Positions 18,525 to 27,546 of a DNA stretch of 35,491 bases are shown here, in pieces (the stretch's first letter is position 1; every line of letters begins with the position of its first letter). Source of the stretch: Puniceicoccaceae bacterium. Lineage in GTDB: Bacteria; Verrucomicrobiota; Verrucomicrobiia; Opitutales; Coraliomargaritaceae. The position numbers and the translations under genes are program-made. The notes under the pieces are model-generated. The model was not told the DNA's origin. It searched no databases and was given only the letters and a program-made list of their open reading frames with translations. The stretch lies in contig CACKVQ010000013.1 of NCBI GenBank assembly GCA_902603705.1, forward strand, positions 1 through 35,491. Reading direction: 5' to 3'.

Positions 18525-20528
18525 TTAATACTTCTTGAAGCAATGGTATTGCCCGACTGCCCTAGACATGACAATAAAACTAGAAGAGAGCATAATTACA
18601 GCCGCAATTATTGGTGTTAAGACTCCTACAACTGCTAAAAAAACACCTACGATGTTGTAAATTGCTGCGAAAATTAAATTACTCCTTAAGCGTTTGTGTA
18701 TAGACCTAGCCAACAAAATCGCATTTGGAATAGCTATAATACGGTTGGATGATAAAATACCCATTGCAGCTGAGCGTGCAAGTCCTGCACCAGTATCTAT
18801 GGCGATAGACCCGCTAGCTGCAGTCATAGCCGCTGCATCGTTTATACCATCTCCGACAAATAGTGGAAATTTTTTATTTTCGCGAGCATTAGACACACTC
18901 TTAACTTTCTGTGTAAAAGAAAGTCCTACTTTCATATCAATTATTTCTGGTAAAATGATGTCTGGTGATGGGTCGCCGGTTAAAACCTGTGCATTAATCT
19001 TTAGCTCTCTTAACTCACGAAAGACATTCTCAACGCCTTTCCGAAGACGCTCACGTAGTACAAAGCAAGATACTAGTTCTGAATTATACCAGACAAAAAC
19101 TCGTTTACCTTTCTTTTCTTTTAGCTCATTTTTAACTTTTTTAATAGAAGCAGACGAGTCTGATAAATCTTCATCTCCAACTAGAACCCGATTATTAGAA
19201 TTCCCATTTTCTAAAAAAAATTCTATTCCTAAACCAGGAATTAGGCTTAAATTATGAATTTTTTCATTAGTTGATCGATTACTATTATTGATGTAATTAC
19301 ATAAGGCGCGAGCTATCGGATGCTTTATGGTAGATTGTGCATCAACCACAGCAGACATAAGTCTACTACGTTTAATTGGCAGTACTTCCTTAGTCCATAC
19401 TTCCTGTACTTGCAGACTTGATTCACTTAGAGTTCCAGTTTTATCAAAGTACACCTGTCGCGTATGAGCTAAAGCATCAATTAATGCACCGTCGCGGCTT
19501 ACGAGTCCCATCTGCGCGAGCCTAAATAACCCTTGTGAGATAGCTACAGGAGTAGCTAAGCCTAACGCACATGGGCAAGCAATAAGCAAGACAGTCATAC
19601 TATTTAATACAGAATCTTCCCATGTTCCCATCACGAACCAATAAAGCGCTGTACATAAACTTACAAATACCACAAATGGTAAAAAGTACTTTATTAAGTC
19701 ATTTGCTTTTGATTGAAATTCAGAAGGTTGACTTTCGTGAGAGTCTAAAGCCATGAAAATTTTATCCAACTCACGACAACCTTTTATTAGTTCAGCTTTG
19801 AGAATGAAACGACAATCTACGGACCAAGTTCCTGCTTGAACCTTATCCCCGACATTTCGAATAACTGGTAATGGTTCACCTGTCAAAGCGGTCTCATCCA
19901 CATAACCAGTACCTTCTAAAATAGTACCATCCACAGTGAAACATGTACCTGGATCTACTCGAACAAATTCTCCGCTTCTTACTTCAGATATTGGCTTTTC
20001 CACCCATTCACCCGAATCTATACGTACGATTGCGTGGTTAAACTTATCTTTGAGTAGTTCACTTTCTCGCTTGAGATTTGCTCGCGTACGTTGACGTAGC
20101 ATCTGTCCAAAAGTGTATATCGCTATGACTACTGATACTACCTCATAGAATACATCTCCCCTACCCGTGAATGATCCTACAACGGAACCAACAAACGCTG
20201 CTAATAAACTCAAAGTAAAAAGACTCTCTATCGAAATACGTCTTTCCTGTAACATCTTATAAGTGGATGAAAATAGAGGTACCCCAAGAGCGCCCATAAC
20301 GATCAATGCCGAAAGAATCAAACCACCATGTAAAATTAAATATGTAGGAGACGCAAAAGGAGGAGGTGTCATATTAAGCGCCAACGAGAATACCATCCCT
20401 TGCCCTGCAAATACACACGCGATTGCAATACGAAGCCAAGAACGTGAATTTTTTAGATCTAAATCTTCACAATCCTCTAAACTCGTATGACATGCCATAC
20501 AGCTCGATGATTTATTTACAGCATACAT
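18525..20528 (-). CDS. ccoI: Copper-type P1B ATPase CcoI/FixI for cbb3 assembly
   Basis: Heavy-metal P-type ATPase, 667 residues. Motifs in order: TGE (216-218) in the actuator domain, the metal-transport CPC (318-320) in IACPCALGLATP, phosphorylation site DKTGT (362-366), HP (403-404) of the nucleotide domain and GDGIND (559-564). These, with its place at the head of the act-cco block, identify the copper exporter that supplies cbb3 oxidase. The N-terminus lacks a full heavy-metal-associated domain; instead there is a short CMACH (10-14) plus Cys20, likely a remnant of the Cys-rich N-terminal metal-binding region of FixI proteins. CMACH is not a haem site, as this end should be cytoplasmic. 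It is separated from actA by 346 bases. Confidence 0.88.
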   Translation of the reverse strand: MYAVNKSSSCMACHTSLEDCEDLDLKNSRSWLRIAIACVFAGQGMVFSLALNMTPPPFASPTYLILHGGLILSALIVMGALGVPLFSSTYKMLQERRISIESLFTLSLLAAFVGSVVGSFTGRGDVFYEVVSVVIAIYTFGQMLRQRTRANLKRESELLKDKFNHAIVRIDSGEWVEKPISEVRSGEFVRVDPGTCFTVDGTILEGTGYVDETALTGEPLPVIRNVGDKVQAGTWSVDCRFILKAELIKGCRELDKIFMALDSHESQPSEFQSKANDLIKYFLPFVVFVSLCTALYWFVMGTWEDSVLNSMTVLLIACPCALGLATPVAISQGLFRLAQMGLVSRDGALIDALAHTRQVYFDKTGTLSESSLQVQEVWTKEVLPIKRSRLMSAVVDAQSTIKHPIARALCNYINNSNRSTNEKIHNLSLIPGLGIEFFLENGNSNNRVLVGDEDLSDSSASIKKVKNELKEKKGKRVFVWYNSELVSCFVLRERLRKGVENVFRELRELKINAQVLTGDPSPDIILPEIIDMKVGLSFTQKVKSVSNARENKKFPLFVGDGINDAAAMTAASGSIAIDTGAGLARSAAMGILSSNRIIAIPNAILLARSIHKRLRSNLIFAAIYNIVGVFLAVVGVLTPIIAAVIMLSSSFIVMSRAVGQYHCFKKY

Positions 20529-20663
20529 TAGTGTGTACTAGCTTTTGTAAATCTACAATTTTATGTGACGCTGAAATACGTAGCTCTAAAAAAACTAATA
20601 AAATAAGCTAAGCTTGAAGGTTAAGAAATGCGAACAACATATCACACTTTAACAGGTAGCGAC

Positions 20664-20738
<75 letters not shown>

Positions 20739-20903
20739 ATGATAAAATTGAAGATGCCTAGAACAACACCTTTAGGTCAAGTCAGGAATTTTAATACTAT
20801 TTTGTGAAATTAGGTAATCCTGTGTGTAAATGATAGAATAAGATAAAAGTATAAGCTATTATTGTAAAATGTGTAACTCCCCATTCCAGGAACTAGTGCC
20901 TTA
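20739..20903. other. Gap between tRNA-Gly and esterase gene
   Basis: This stretch holds no gene that I can support and no clear hairpin terminator for the esterase gene on minus. The leader of the tRNA must lie here. Confidence 0.5.
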
Positions 20904-21794
20904 TTAATTTTTTAAAAATTCCGATAGCATATCTTCAGTTAGGCCACCGCCTGCGTTGTGAGCACGGTTCTTCATTTTATAATGCACTACAGAACCATTC
21001 ATATAGCTGTAAGTATCATACTTATCTCTAACCTCACTAGGTTGTGTTAATTGTTTACCACTATATCCATAATGCTGTGCCCATAAGAAAGTAGATAGTT
21101 CAGCATCTAGAAAATGCAGTTTTCCATCCTTCGCCCTAATACCAGTTGAAGAACCCCCCGCATACGGAACCAATTTGTCGTTTTCTCCAGATATATTCAT
21201 AAGGCGTTTACCTTTTAATGGTAAGATAGATTTAGTATAGTTATTTTCGTTGCCTTTTGCTTTGAAAAACGACCCATCATGCTGCCAATCATTTAACTGA
21301 CTCACAAGAGTAATGTAATGACTAAAATAATTTAACCTAGTCTCTATAGCTATCTGGTTGACTAATGCAGCACCATTAGAACTACCCATAAGAACAACAC
21401 CACCAGTCTTCACATTTGAATAGTCAATTAAGTTCGTGACAATAGCTTCGATGAACTCTCGGTCTGGAGCCTTAGAACGTTCGGAAACAATATTCCAGCT
21501 TCTTTGATAGCCTTGCGCGAAGACCATAATATAATTATTAGCAGCATTTTTATAACGACGAAACATAACTTGAGCATTTTCCGCATTTCCTCCATTTCCA
21601 TGCAAAAATATAAACAATGGCAATACTCGCCCCTCCATCGATGATGGCACCCTAACCCAAAAAGGTCGAGGAAAACTATTCTCTTGAGACCAGGACTGTA
21701 TGATTTCGTAACGCCCAGATTTAAGATTTTCAGCAAAAATAATATTAATAGTAACTACCAGCGAATACAGTATAAAAATGTAACGAAGTATCAT
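20904..21794 (-). CDS. Secreted PHB-depolymerase/CE1-like esterase
   Basis: Alpha/beta hydrolase of 296 residues with an N-terminal signal peptide (about 1-21, cleavage near FAEN). The catalytic triad is visible: Ser139 in MGSSNGAAL, Asp206 in GENDKLVPY and His279 in NRAHNAGG. The oxyanion-loop motif FLHGNGG (63-69) is that of the LpqC/PHB-depolymerase and feruloyl/acetylxylan esterase group. It probably removes acyl groups from a polysaccharide or similar polymer in the periplasm; the exact ester cannot be told. It follows the HEAT-repeat gene by 30 bases and may belong to the same operon. Confidence 0.82.
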   Translation of the reverse strand: MILRYIFILYSLVVTINIIFAENLKSGRYEIIQSWSQENSFPRPFWVRVPSSMEGRVLPLFIFLHGNGGNAENAQVMFRRYKNAANNYIMVFAQGYQRSWNIVSERSKAPDREFIEAIVTNLIDYSNVKTGGVVLMGSSNGAALVNQIAIETRLNYFSHYITLVSQLNDWQHDGSFFKAKGNENNYTKSILPLKGKRLMNISGENDKLVPYAGGSSTGIRAKDGKLHFLDAELSTFLWAQHYGYSGKQLTQPSEVRDKYDTYSYMNGSVVHYKMKNRAHNAGGGLTEDMLSEFLKN

Positions 21795-21824
21795 GATAAA
21801 TATGAGTCAAAGTTCACTAATAAA

Positions 21825-23720
21825 CTAATGATTCATAATGAGCGTATTAATTATTGGGGCTAGTTCGGGGTTATCTAATAGTGGCAAAAAGTGTACTTTC
21901 ATTCTCCGGCGCGTGTGTTCGTCACTATCTTCAAAACATTCTAAGATTTTAATTTTGAAGTTCATACTTGGGGCTAGTTCTATTGCTCTAATTGCTAAAT
22001 CTAAACGACGATTTGCATTTTTTTCGATCTCGTCACGCGTAAGAATTCTAGTTAAGCCCCTTAAGGCTGCCTTGTGATCTTCCGGTGTAGAAGTATCACT
22101 GGTAACTAGTTCGATCCATACTTCACCTGCCATGTATTTGGGCCATCGTCCTAGCATACGAACTGCCAAAGCACGAAGAGGACTAGACGGTGACATAATT
22201 TGCTTTTTAAGGTAGTTCAACGACTCTCTGGTAGGAATACCATCGATTATAACTAATAATGACTCTTTCTGCCTAAGTGTACTAGATTTAGAGCTCAAGA
22301 TCGGCTCAAAAGTGCTGTGCCATAAATCATTGCCTTTATTGATGCGTAGAGCAGCTTTCTTTAGCGATTGTTGGGCCTGGCGCTTAAAAACATCATCTGA
22401 AACTATAAGTTGAGCAAGGCGTTTACAGTTTTCTATATCACCCGCGGATTCGACAGCTTTAAAACCTGCCTTACGCAAGACTTCAATCTGACTAGGGTCA
22501 ATTAAATCATTAAAGATATCTGATGATCCATCGGGATTACGAAGTACTAGTGGCGTGATTGCAGCTATTCGCTCACTAACATCCGACGTAGATTGCCCAC
22601 TGACAACACCCAACAGATACTTGTCAACTATTGGTAATTCTAACTGGGTAATCGCATAAGTAATAGCAGGATTATCATCATCTTCTTGAAAAGCTTGATA
22701 TAGTGTTTGGAAACTTGCTTCTCCACCAATAGAAGCAAGTGCATATATAATTTGGTTATGAATTTCTCCCCTAGACTCTGGTAGTAGACTTATTAAATTC
22801 GATTCATATTCGCTCAATCCTAATTCTGATATTGCGCCGAGCACTGTCAATTTATCCGCAATGGACAAGTTACTGAAGGTTTGAACAAATTCCTCCTGAT
22901 ACGTCACGTCTAATTCCATAGCAGTGCGTATGAGTGCCTGCCTTTTGTAGGAACTACTCTGAGAAAAAACATTTTTAAATGACTTTTCTGCTTGAGGCGC
23001 ATCGAGGGCGTAAAGTTTTTTAAAGGCCTGAATTTGCAAACTGGAATTAGCACTTGTTTCAAAATAATATCTTACAAGTTCTAGATCAATTGAATCTGTA
23101 GTATCGAGAACTGCACGTTCGCGGTGGTCTGAAAGTGCATCAATCACCTTCCCCTCGACAACTGCAGAGTGTGCATACTTTCCCCCTATTCGACCGATGG
23201 CGTCATAGGCCGCTTGAGCTAGTATTATGTTATCGCTACTAATGTAGGGAACGATTGCTGGAACTGCGCTTGTTTTAGCATGCTCAGCTAATGTAGCAAT
23301 AATTCCAATCTTTAGTGAATCTTCTACTTTCGGTAGTTCAGTAATCAGAGCTTCATAAGCAGCTTTTGATTCTCTTCGACTCTCAAGTATGCGTCGTGAC
23401 AATAGAGCAAGATTCTCATGACCTAATAATTTTGAAACTACAGGCAAAGAACGATCCGTGCCAATTCGATCCAAAAATATAAGAGATTGTTTCTTTGCTT
23501 CGAGCGTTGAACTATTAGATTCAATTACAAATAATAATTCGTCCTCAATAGAAGCCATTTTAATGGGATCTGCAGTAACAATAATTTCATTAATAGTAGA
23601 AATTATATTCGGCTTCGTAGTCTCGCCTAGCTTGTACTCAGCTAGATCAGACCATATATCTGCTTTACTGATTACACAAAAGATAATTAACCCAAAAAGA
23701 AGTAACGGAACTAGTCTCAT
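21825..23720 (-). CDS. Exported HEAT-repeat protein
   Basis: A 631-residue protein with a signal peptide (MRLVPLLLFGLIIFCVISKA) and a body built of helical repeats of the HEAT/PBS-lyase kind, seen in repeated units such as DRSLPVVSKLLGHENLALLS and TSAVPAIVPYISSDNIILAQ. No catalytic motif is visible, so a scaffold or binding role in the periplasm or outer surface is likely. An in-frame TTG 11 codons upstream overlaps the preceding gene; the ATG at 23720 gives a clean signal peptide and a 20-base gap. Such HEAT proteins often accompany Gfo/Idh and ThuA genes in PVC bacteria. Confidence 0.8.
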   Translation of the reverse strand: MRLVPLLLFGLIIFCVISKADIWSDLAEYKLGETTKPNIISTINEIIVTADPIKMASIEDELLFVIESNSSTLEAKKQSLIFLDRIGTDRSLPVVSKLLGHENLALLSRRILESRRESKAAYEALITELPKVEDSLKIGIIATLAEHAKTSAVPAIVPYISSDNIILAQAAYDAIGRIGGKYAHSAVVEGKVIDALSDHRERAVLDTTDSIDLELVRYYFETSANSSLQIQAFKKLYALDAPQAEKSFKNVFSQSSSYKRQALIRTAMELDVTYQEEFVQTFSNLSIADKLTVLGAISELGLSEYESNLISLLPESRGEIHNQIIYALASIGGEASFQTLYQAFQEDDDNPAITYAITQLELPIVDKYLLGVVSGQSTSDVSERIAAITPLVLRNPDGSSDIFNDLIDPSQIEVLRKAGFKAVESAGDIENCKRLAQLIVSDDVFKRQAQQSLKKAALRINKGNDLWHSTFEPILSSKSSTLRQKESLLVIIDGIPTRESLNYLKKQIMSPSSPLRALAVRMLGRWPKYMAGEVWIELVTSDTSTPEDHKAALRGLTRILTRDEIEKNANRRLDLAIRAIELAPSMNFKIKILECFEDSDEHTRRRMKVHFLPLLDNPELAPIINTLIMNH

Positions 23721-23740
23721 CAATTTAGTACTATATTTGA

Positions 23741-24970
23741 TCAAATTTGCCAAGGACCGCGACGAGCACGATCAACATAAGTGCTCGCTTCCTCATCACC
23801 AATAAAGTCCTCTTTGTATGGGTCCCATTTTAACGGCCGATTTAATTTTATTGCGATATTGCCTAGATGGCAAAGTGATGCTGTACGGTGCGAGTACTCC
23901 ACATCACGAAATGGTTTTTGGCGCGTCTTTACACAGTGTACGAAGTCTTCTACGAGCGTTGTTGAACCACCAGAATACCAGCGTAAGTCACGAGGAATTT
24001 TAATATTTTTATTATTAGTATCATTAACGTCGCCCCCTTCACATTTATAAAATGAGCCATTACGAACATTTATAGATTGACCAGATGCAAATTCAAAGCG
24101 CATGGGTTCCCCTAGCTTGGGTGGTATAATTCTGCTCGGACCAGTGTGATCTAACTTCATACCATGCAATAAGCCTCCAAATTTATGACCGCCCCAATCA
24201 GTCATCAAACCGCCAGAATAATCCACCCAGCTACGCCAACCTTTTTTACCAGTAATATCATAACTACCAGATATGCGGCGCTCATGATATGGAGCCCAGG
24301 GAGCAGGCCCGAGCCACATATCCCAATTTACTCCTTCTGGAACCGGTTGCTCCCCGAGATCGCATTCAAAAGCATGAGTACCGGGGTTTGTATTACCTTC
24401 TAGAACTTTACCGAAGCGTCCACTATTAACTAAGCACGCCATAGCTCCATAATCTTCTAGAACTCGCTGACTACCACCGGCTGCAACACGACCATATTTG
24501 CGCGCGGTCTCTACAATCTTACGCCCTTCACCTATTGTTAGAGTCAGAGGCTTCTCACACATAACATCCTTACCAGCTTTGCAAGCATCAATCATCATCT
24601 GGGCATGCCAATGATCTGGCGGCGCACAGAAAACCATATCGATATCACTGCGCGCTAATATCTCCCTGTAATCCCCCTCTGCAGCACAATCATTATTACC
24701 GTAATATCTGTTTACACTGGCTTGTACTTTTTTCATTTGTAGGCGCTGCACATCATTGACTGCCACAACTTGAATTCCTTTTTGTTTTAAGAATTCTTTA
24801 AGTACCGTACTGCCCCTTCCGCCCATACCAAGACCTGCCATAACGACACGATTGCTCGCTGCAGGTACTCCATTAGCACCTAAGGCGTTGGAGGTAATGA
24901 TTTGAGGGAAAGCAACCGCTGTAATTCCAGCAGTCTTAATAAAATTACGACGAGTAAGAGGCTTATTCAT
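23741..24970 (-). CDS. Tat-exported Gfo/Idh-family oxidoreductase
   Basis: A 409-residue NAD(P)-dependent sugar-type oxidoreductase. The N-terminus carries a twin-arginine signal (RRNFIK at 7-12, hydrophobic stretch, ITSNALGANG), followed by the Rossmann motif GLGMGGRG (46-53) and the CEKPLTLT motif with the conserved lysine of the Gfo/Idh/MocA family. A Tat signal means the enzyme is exported folded with its cofactor already bound, as in glucose-fructose oxidoreductase and the periplasmic Gfo/Idh proteins common in Verrucomicrobiota and Planctomycetota. The substrate is unknown; 3-keto-sugar chemistry is possible in view of the ThuA neighbour 32 bases upstream. Confidence 0.88.
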   Translation of the reverse strand: MNKPLTRRNFIKTAGITAVAFPQIITSNALGANGVPAASNRVVMAGLGMGGRGSTVLKEFLKQKGIQVVAVNDVQRLQMKKVQASVNRYYGNNDCAAEGDYREILARSDIDMVFCAPPDHWHAQMMIDACKAGKDVMCEKPLTLTIGEGRKIVETARKYGRVAAGGSQRVLEDYGAMACLVNSGRFGKVLEGNTNPGTHAFECDLGEQPVPEGVNWDMWLGPAPWAPYHERRISGSYDITGKKGWRSWVDYSGGLMTDWGGHKFGGLLHGMKLDHTGPSRIIPPKLGEPMRFEFASGQSINVRNGSFYKCEGGDVNDTNNKNIKIPRDLRWYSGGSTTLVEDFVHCVKTRQKPFRDVEYSHRTASLCHLGNIAIKLNRPLKWDPYKEDFIGDEEASTYVDRARRGPWQI

Positions 24971-25002
24971 ATATGCTAATAATTACGCCGAAATTATACA
25001 TA

Positions 25003-25911
25003 TTAAAATCCGACCGGGAGCGGCCGTGCTAAAGCATTACCTACTTCAGCGCTTGGTCGTGCATCTGCTTCAAGATCGCCCAGTGCAAACTGTATTCCAT
25101 TTAGAAAGTGTTGAAGTGCCATTTTATTGTGAAAAGTTTCTTTATTATGACCTAAATTTGAGTAAAATACGCGTGATCCTGCATATTTACGTATCCAAGA
25201 AACTGCGTAATCGTTATCTTTACGTTTCATACCTTCCCTTTTCATACCTTCTCCACTTAGATCAAGGCTAAGTAAGATACGTAGCTTTTCGCGCGTGAAG
25301 TGCTCGTCATCTTTATATTGATAAATCTCGTCCTTAATTTGGTCGCCAGTATCAATGTGCTTACAAATTGGATGGGAAGGCTCTTCATTATAAAGAGTGA
25401 TCAATGAATCTTTCCACCAAGGGTGCCCGTCAAATATACCACCCATTGCCTCTAAATAGTTCGGCCAATCTGCATGACAGTCAGTCGCTGCGTGAATTCC
25501 GATAAGACCACGGTCCTGATCTAAGAATTTTTCAAACGCTTCGCGTGCCTTGCCTTCTGGAATCGCTTCATTACCCGTAGTACTAAGCATGATGATTCCG
25601 TCATAATCTATAAAGTTCTCATGCGTAAATACACCAGGGTCTTCGGTTGCGACCACATCAAATGCGCCAGTACGCTTACCTAATTCAGTCAGGCAGTAAA
25701 TGCCATAAGGTATAGACTGGTGGCGAAAGCCTTGAGTATGAGAATAAATTAATACGGTACGCGGCTTTTTAGGTTTCTGTACTTCTAAAGAGGAAATGGC
25801 TTCACTTAAAATATGCTCATAATCACTGACGTAGTCAGCATTTAAGAGGATTACTGAAGGACTAATGCCAAGCAAAGTTAGCACAATTAGGTATTTATTT
25901 ACATTAATCAT
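25003..25911 (-). CDS. Exported ThuA-like (GATase1-fold) protein
   Basis: A 302-residue ThuA-domain protein with an N-terminal signal or anchor (about 6-25). The body contains VLIYSHTQGFRHQSIPYGI, DYDGIIMLSTTGNEAIPE, GLIGIHAATDCHADWPNY, GGIFDGHPWW, VFYSNLGHN and a final HFLNGIQFALG, the conserved landmarks of the trehalose-utilisation ThuA domain. ThuA acts in oxidative disaccharide use in rhizobia, but its reaction is only partly known. It is the first gene of the minus operon ThuA > Gfo/Idh > HEAT (> esterase). Residues GMKREGMKRK come from a 15-base tandem duplication. Confidence 0.85.
   Translation of the reverse strand: MINVNKYLIVLTLLGISPSVILLNADYVSDYEHILSEAISSLEVQKPKKPRTVLIYSHTQGFRHQSIPYGIYCLTELGKRTGAFDVVATEDPGVFTHENFIDYDGIIMLSTTGNEAIPEGKAREAFEKFLDQDRGLIGIHAATDCHADWPNYLEAMGGIFDGHPWWKDSLITLYNEEPSHPICKHIDTGDQIKDEIYQYKDDEHFTREKLRILLSLDLSGEGMKREGMKRKDNDYAVSWIRKYAGSRVFYSNLGHNKETFHNKMALQHFLNGIQFALGDLEADARPSAEVGNALARPLPVGF
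25225..25251. repeat. 15-base tandem duplication inside the ThuA-like gene
   Basis: TTTCATACCTTC occurs at 25225-25236 and again at 25240-25251, a 15-base period. It encodes the repeated pentapeptides GMKRE and GMKRK and keeps the frame. Confidence 0.7.
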
Positions 25912-26160
25912 CCTGAACTAAATTTCTAATTTGGAGTATATAATAGAAATAATATATGAGCATTAATATAAAACTACCATACATTTTTGCGTACGAAAGA
26001 TGCAAGATGTATAAATATAAATGTAGGATTCCACTTTAAGAGCTACTAATAAGCTAGTTGATTTAAAATTTATAAAATATATTAATTAACTTCTTCTCCG
26101 TTAAATAATCTCTTCATTTTGTTAACTTAATCATCTAGTAATTATTAAGTACTCATAAGT
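25912..26160. promoter_or_regulatory. Divergent promoter region, ThuA operon / sulfatase
   Basis: A 249-base AT-rich gap between divergent genes with no supported coding sequence. Near the sulfatase ATG is an inverted repeat, ACTTAAT at 26125-26131 and ATTAAGT at 26144-26150 (12-base spacer). TTAAAATTTATAAAAT at 26063-26078 resembles the AT-rich words in other promoter gaps of this window. Both operons are likely to be controlled from here, but no specific start point can be named. Confidence 0.4.
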
Positions 26161-27501
26161 ATGATTTTTTTTCGACATCTCCTCTCCTTATTAATTATCG
26201 CTTCTTGTATTCTAGATTCTAAAGAATCCAGACCTAACATCATCCTTATAATGGCAGATGACCTTGGCGTAGAGACTATGAGTTCTTATGGCGGTACATC
26301 TTATCATACACCTAATTTAGATCGACTGGCCGAAAACGGAACTCGCTTCGTACATTGTTACTCTCAGCCTATCTGTACACCCTCTCGTGTGCAAATAATG
26401 ACCGGTAAGTATAATGTAAGAAATTACACCAGATTCGGCGTTCTGCCACGTAGCGAGACGACTTTTGCACAAATATTAAAGGAGGAAGGCTATGCAACCT
26501 GCATAGCAGGAAAATGGCAACTTGGCAGCGAAAAGGACGCGCCCCAATATTTTGGTTTTGATGAATCCCTACTTTGGCAACACATCGGGAGTGGTCGTAA
26601 AATAATCAACGGAAAACGCGTAGATAAACGTTACGAAAATCCTATTCTGCAGAAAAACGGTAACAATATCGAATATAATAATGGTGAGTTTGCGCCAGAT
26701 CTAATGGTCGAATTTATAAGTGAATTCATCCAAAAAAATAAAGAACAACCATTTCTCGTATACTATCCAATGATTCTAACACATTGCCCATTTGTGCCTA
26801 CGCCACATTCCGATAACTGGAACCCAGATAGTCCTGGATCTGCTAGCTACAAAGGTGAAGCGGTCTATTTTAGCGATATGGTCGAATACGTAGATCATCT
26901 AGTGGGAAAAATTGAAAATGTACTCCAAGAAAATAACCTTATTGAAAACACTTATCTGATATTTACTGGTGATAACGGCACAGACCGACCTGTAGTATCA
27001 GAGTTTAACGGATACAATTTTCCAGGTCGTAAAGGTACTATGACTGACGGAGGTACACATGTGCCTCTAATAGTCTCTTGTCCGGGCACTGTAGATGAAT
27101 CTGTTAATTCGGACCTAATTGATTTTAGTGATTTTTTTCCTACTCTTTGCGAAATCGCAGAAGTAAAATTATACAAAGAAAATTACTTATTAGATGGAAG
27201 GAGTTTTCTACCACAACTAATAGGATACAATGGTAAACCACGCGAATATGTATACTGCTGGTATAATCGGAACATGGAGCCTGGAAAAACTAGAGCAACC
27301 GCACGAAATCAGCAGTATAAGTTACACCTGAATGGTGATTTCTACGATATTAAAAATGATAAGATGGAAGTAAAGCCGCTTAACATAAAGACGCTTAGCC
27401 CAACACAAATACAAATCTTTGAAAGGTTGCAGAACGTCTTAGATCATTATGCACAATTCGATACTTTGGAAAATTATATAGAAAGTGATGCTACAAAATA
27501 A
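26161..27501 (+). CDS. Exported formylglycine-type sulfatase
   Basis: Type I sulfatase, 446 residues. The N-terminus (MIFFRHLLSLLIIASC) is a signal peptide with a possible lipobox at Cys16. The formylglycine signature CTPSR has Cys72 as the residue to be converted. Metal ligands are Asp33/Asp34 in MADDLG and Asp271/Asn272 in FTGDNGTD; Lys118 (AGKW), His208 and Lys291 (GRKGTMTDGG) fit the active site. Such enzymes remove sulfate esters from carbohydrates in marine polysaccharide use; the sugar is not known. A formylglycine-generating or anaerobic maturase gene is not in the window. It converges on the class II aldolase gene with a 45-base gap. Confidence 0.92.
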   Translation: MIFFRHLLSLLIIASCILDSKESRPNIILIMADDLGVETMSSYGGTSYHTPNLDRLAENGTRFVHCYSQPICTPSRVQIMTGKYNVRNYTRFGVLPRSETTFAQILKEEGYATCIAGKWQLGSEKDAPQYFGFDESLLWQHIGSGRKIINGKRVDKRYENPILQKNGNNIEYNNGEFAPDLMVEFISEFIQKNKEQPFLVYYPMILTHCPFVPTPHSDNWNPDSPGSASYKGEAVYFSDMVEYVDHLVGKIENVLQENNLIENTYLIFTGDNGTDRPVVSEFNGYNFPGRKGTMTDGGTHVPLIVSCPGTVDESVNSDLIDFSDFFPTLCEIAEVKLYKENYLLDGRSFLPQLIGYNGKPREYVYCWYNRNMEPGKTRATARNQQYKLHLNGDFYDIKNDKMEVKPLNIKTLSPTQIQIFERLQNVLDHYAQFDTLENYIESDATK

Positions 27502-27546
27502 ATGCAGAACTCAAAAAACATTACTAGTACACTCGCCTACCTAATA

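Noticed and set aside
18694-19257. A 187-codon open frame on plus opposite ccoI
   Set aside because: The minus strand has the intact P-type ATPase with all motifs; the plus frame is Ser/Arg-rich and has no family resemblance.
20487-20501. CMACH at the N-terminus of ccoI read as a haem c site
   Set aside because: The N-terminus of this ATPase is expected in the cytoplasm, where haem c is not attached; a metal-binding remnant is more likely.
20588-20615. AAGC-TTA-GCTT followed by T-rich DNA as a terminator after the tRNA (minus strand)
   Set aside because: The stem has only four weak pairs with a three-base loop and the T tract is interrupted and distant; not a convincing intrinsic terminator.
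23721-23753. A TTG start for the HEAT-repeat protein
   Set aside because: It would overlap the Gfo/Idh gene and mask a clear signal peptide that begins at the ATG at 23720.
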